Translations under genes and position numbers: made by a program
In this document: positions 61,768-64,000 of the stretch, one piece after another
How the letters are laid out: the number at the start of each line of letters is the position of its first letter
How positions within the stretch are numbered: the stretch's first letter is position 1
Assembly (NCBI RefSeq): GCF_027912455.1
Contig: NZ_CP115446.1
Span: 1,263,501 to 1,327,500, forward strand
Source of the DNA: Aurantiacibacter sp. MUD61
Lineage (GTDB): Bacteria > Pseudomonadota > Alphaproteobacteria > Sphingomonadales > Sphingomonadaceae
Direction of reading: 5' to 3'
DNA: 64,000 nt
The notes under the pieces: model-generated
The model's input: the letters and a program-made list of their open reading frames with translations, nothing else
Databases searched by the model: none
Told to the model about the DNA's origin: nothing

Positions 61768-62172
61768 TCAGAGATGCCGCTCACGATTCTGTGCTGCGGG
61801 ATCGAAGGTCCACATTCGATAGCCGAGAAATATCAGTGCCGCGATTAAACCGGCGACTGCCGCGTAAGCGATTGCAGCTGGCGGTTGCATCTCAGCTTTC
61901 AGCAGCCAGAGGAATACTACAGACGCAATCGCCACCAAGAGGCTCGGTAGACTCATTCCTGCGAACCACCGGAGTTTCCCGGCTTTCTCGGCAATGCAAA
62001 TCAAGACATTTGGAACAAGCGTCAAGACAATCCAAGGACTGCTAAATTCGCTTACGCCCATCCCACCCAGCAGAAACCAAGCAGCTGCATTGATCAGAAA
62101 AAGCGCACCCACCTTGGGGCTATTTTCAATTTCTAGATTGAGATGATGATGGGCCCGTTCGAAGATTTTCAT
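61768..62172 (-). CDS. Hypothetical four-helix membrane protein
   Basis: A 134-residue protein with four membrane helices (about 22-40, 45-62, 71-90 and 98-118) and a charged N-terminal stretch rich in histidine (ERAHHHLNLE). No motif or family is recognised. It has lower GC than its neighbours, which may indicate recent acquisition. It lies 36 bases downstream of comM on the same strand. Confidence 0.6.
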   Translation of the reverse strand: MKIFERAHHHLNLEIENSPKVGALFLINAAAWFLLGGMGVSEFSSPWIVLTLVPNVLICIAEKAGKLRWFAGMSLPSLLVAIASVVFLWLLKAEMQPPAAIAYAAVAGLIAALIFLGYRMWTFDPAAQNRERHL

Positions 62173-62208
62173 ACCTCTATTCGCTTTCCGCTAATATGAA
62201 ACAAACCG

Positions 62209-63705
62209 CTAAGCCCGCGGCGGCTGTCTGCGATAACTCAGCGCCTCAGCGATATGCACGCGGCCCACGCGTTCGGCGCCGGCCAGATCGGCGATCGTGC
62301 GGGCGACGCGGAGCATTCTTGTGTAGCCGCGGGCGGAAAGGCGCATCGCTTCGGCGGCCTGCATCAGCAAAGTGCGGCCTGCGTCATCCGGTCCGGCGTA
62401 TTGCTCCAGCGCGTCGCCTTCCAATTCGGCGTTGCTGCGTACGCCGCGCGCGGTTTGCACCCGGCGCGCTGCCGCCACGCGGCTGGCCACTTCGGCGCTG
62501 CCTTCTGCAGCCGGGGGCAGGGCAAGGTCCGCAGCGGAGACAGGATCTACCTCGACATGCATATCGATCCGGTCGAGCATCGGGCCGGAGACTTTGCTCT
62601 GGTAATCGGCGGCGCAGCGCGGGGCGCGTGAGCAGGCGAGCGCGGGATCGCCAAGATGGCCGCAGCGGCAGGGGTTCATCGCCGCGATCAACTGCACCCG
62701 CGCCGGAAAAGACACATGCGCATTGGCGCGCGCCACATCGACCTTGCCCGTCTCCAAGGGCTGGCGCAGCGAATCGAGCACCGCACGCTGGAATTCGGGA
62801 AGCTCGTCGAGGAACAGCACACCCAGATGCGCGAGGCTGACTTCGCCCGGCTTCACTTTCAGCCCGCCGCCGGTCAACGCAGCCATGCTTGCTGAATGAT
62901 GCGGAGCGCGGAATGGCCGCTCCCGGCTGATGCGCCCGCCCTCCAGCGTGCCCGCGACCGAGGCGACCATGCTCACTTCCAGCGCCTCTGTCGGGGAAAG
63001 CGGCGGCAGGATGCCGGGCAGGCATGACGCGAGCAGCGATTTGCCCGCACCCGGAGGTCCATTCATCAAAAGATTATGTCCGCCAGCAGCCGCGATCTCG
63101 AGAGCGCGCTTGGCGGTTTCCTGCCCTTTAACCTGTTTCAGATCCGGCCCCGGTGCGGCTTCCTCCACTTCTCCCGGCTGCGGTTCGGCGAGCTGGGCCG
63201 TTCCGCGCAAATGATTGAGCAGGCTGGTGAGATCGGGCGCGGCGCATACGCGAATATCGCTCGCCCAGCGCGCCTCGGGTCCTTGGTCCGCGGGGCAGAT
63301 CAGCCCCGACTCCTGCTCGCTTGCATGGAGCGCTGCGAGCAACACGCCGGGCGAAGCTGCGATGCGGCCATCGAGCGCGAGCTCTCCTACGGCGAGCCAC
63401 TCGCTCATCGCTTCTGCGTCCACCACGCCCATGGCCGCTAGCAGCGCGAGCGCGATGGGCAGATCGTAATGCGAGCCTTCCTTGGGGAGGTCCGCAGGTG
63501 ACAAGTTTACCGTGATCCGTTTGGGCGGCAGCGAGAGACCCATGGCAGAGAGCGCGGCGCGCACCCGCTCCTTGCTTTCACCAACTGCCTTGTCGGCCAG
63601 CCCGACGATATTGAACTTCGGCATGCCCGGCGCGAGCGAGCACTGTACTTCCACGCTGCGCGCCTCGAGCCCCAGATAGGCAACCGTGCTGACCATTGAA
63701 ACCAA
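62209..63705 (-). CDS. comM: YifB/ComM family Mg-chelatase-like AAA ATPase
   Basis: A 498-residue protein related to ComM, a hexameric helicase that drives branch migration during natural transformation in some bacteria. The Lon-like N-terminal part (STVAYLGLEARSVEVQ, then KFNIVGLADKAVGESKERVR) is followed by an AAA domain with Walker A NGPPGAGKSLLASC (near 215), Walker B VLFLDELPEF and the C-terminal SARGYTRMLRVARTIADL. The start is either TTG at 63705, which is near AAGGGGG, or ATG at 63696; the former is given. It is divergent from the gene at the window end. Confidence 0.93.
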   Translation of the reverse strand: MVSMVSTVAYLGLEARSVEVQCSLAPGMPKFNIVGLADKAVGESKERVRAALSAMGLSLPPKRITVNLSPADLPKEGSHYDLPIALALLAAMGVVDAEAMSEWLAVGELALDGRIAASPGVLLAALHASEQESGLICPADQGPEARWASDIRVCAAPDLTSLLNHLRGTAQLAEPQPGEVEEAAPGPDLKQVKGQETAKRALEIAAAGGHNLLMNGPPGAGKSLLASCLPGILPPLSPTEALEVSMVASVAGTLEGGRISRERPFRAPHHSASMAALTGGGLKVKPGEVSLAHLGVLFLDELPEFQRAVLDSLRQPLETGKVDVARANAHVSFPARVQLIAAMNPCRCGHLGDPALACSRAPRCAADYQSKVSGPMLDRIDMHVEVDPVSAADLALPPAAEGSAEVASRVAAARRVQTARGVRSNAELEGDALEQYAGPDDAGRTLLMQAAEAMRLSARGYTRMLRVARTIADLAGAERVGRVHIAEALSYRRQPPRA

Positions 63706-63832
63706 TGTATTTTTCCCCCTTGTTCTATGGTGATAGCGGAGAACGCCGCGCTGTCGAGGGGAGGTGTCGTTAATTTAATAGCAACCCCGTCTCTTTGGGA
63801 TTGCGCAGCATCGGCCTGCCACTTTGGCTGGC

Positions 63833-64000
63833 ATGTTCCGGCATTTGTCCATCCTTGCAGCACTTATCGCTCCGCTATGCGCTGTGCCTGCAGCCGCGCA
63901 GCAGGGCGAGGTCGTGGTGGTTATCGAGGAATGGGTCGAGGTGCGCGGTGCCTCCCGTTACGTGTCGCCCGAGCACGAGGCGGCGGATCGCGATGCGCTG
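63833..64000 (+). CDS. Partial gene: exported protein, N terminus only
   Basis: The first 56 codons of a gene cut by the window edge. A signal peptide is visible (HLSILAALIAPLCAVPAAAQ), then EVVVVIEEWVEVRGASRYV. The ATG at 63833 has no strong ribosome site. Product and length cannot be judged. Confidence 0.6.
   Translation, partial: MFRHLSILAALIAPLCAVPAAAQQGEVVVVIEEWVEVRGASRYVSPEHEAADRDAL

Overview
The window looks like chromosomal DNA of a high-GC alphaproteobacterium, most likely Sphingomonadales (Erythrobacter/Altererythrobacter/Sphingopyxis-like). This rests on protein character (CysNC fusion, UPF0262, Cys-free L36, DUF3667, DUF3072, small XRE/membrane-protein operon), alphaproteobacterial codon use and a sphingomonad-type intergenic repeat. 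No rRNA, CRISPR array, insertion sequence or prophage was seen. One tRNA (Leu, anticodon CAG) lies at 3707-3793.

Layout. 0-9.4 kb is mostly metabolic: acyl-CoA synthetase, transaldolase-family aldolase, a complex-I-assembly-like SDR, tRNA-Leu, a sulfate activation operon (cysD-cysNC-cysQ) divergent from a LuxR-type regulator across a perfect 18-bp palindrome, and mmsB. 9.4-19.4 kb is a three-gene two-partner-secretion operon on the minus strand: TpsB transporter, a 1.7-kresidue TpsA filamentous exoprotein, then a secreted TPR-CHAT protease-like protein. 19.5-39.6 kb is the most unusual region. A CcmI-like TPR gene is divergent from a four-gene plus-strand operon. That operon encodes a cytosolic FAD oxidoreductase fused to two cyclic-nucleotide-binding domains and a four-cluster ferredoxin, a cytochrome-b-like membrane protein, a protein joining an FHA domain through one membrane helix to ten c-type hemes, and a CpdA-like phosphodiesterase. 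Converging on it from the minus strand are a CHASE2 class III adenylate cyclase and a FecR-like protein, then five translationally coupled genes: pentaheme cytochrome, HbpS/GlcG-domain lipoprotein, outer-membrane beta-barrel, decaheme LVIVD cytochrome and small lipoprotein.

39.7-64 kb is largely housekeeping: glutamate dehydrogenase, mannose-6-phosphate isomerase, a sulfotransferase-like protein, an alpha/beta hydrolase, a four-gene autoregulation-type operon (three small membrane proteins plus XRE regulator), ftsH, DUF3667 protein, sterol-desaturase-like hydroxylase, rpoZ, phospholipase D/cardiolipin synthase, universal stress protein, dnaB, UPF0262, a GH25-like protein, M14 carboxypeptidase, DUF4136 lipoprotein, galE, rpmJ, HAD phosphatase, HxlR regulator, comM, and the start of a secreted protein at the right edge.

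How the parts may work together. The 20-39 kb locus holds a cyclase that makes cAMP, a predicted enzyme that destroys it, and a redox protein with two intact-looking cyclic-nucleotide pockets. It also holds a continuous set of electron carriers from NAD(P)H through Fe-S clusters, cytochrome b and 25 predicted c-type hemes to an outer-membrane barrel. My inference is a cAMP- and possibly phosphothreonine-controlled trans-envelope electron-transfer system. It is the best candidate in the window for an undescribed system. The electron donor, acceptor and physiological role cannot be read from the sequence.
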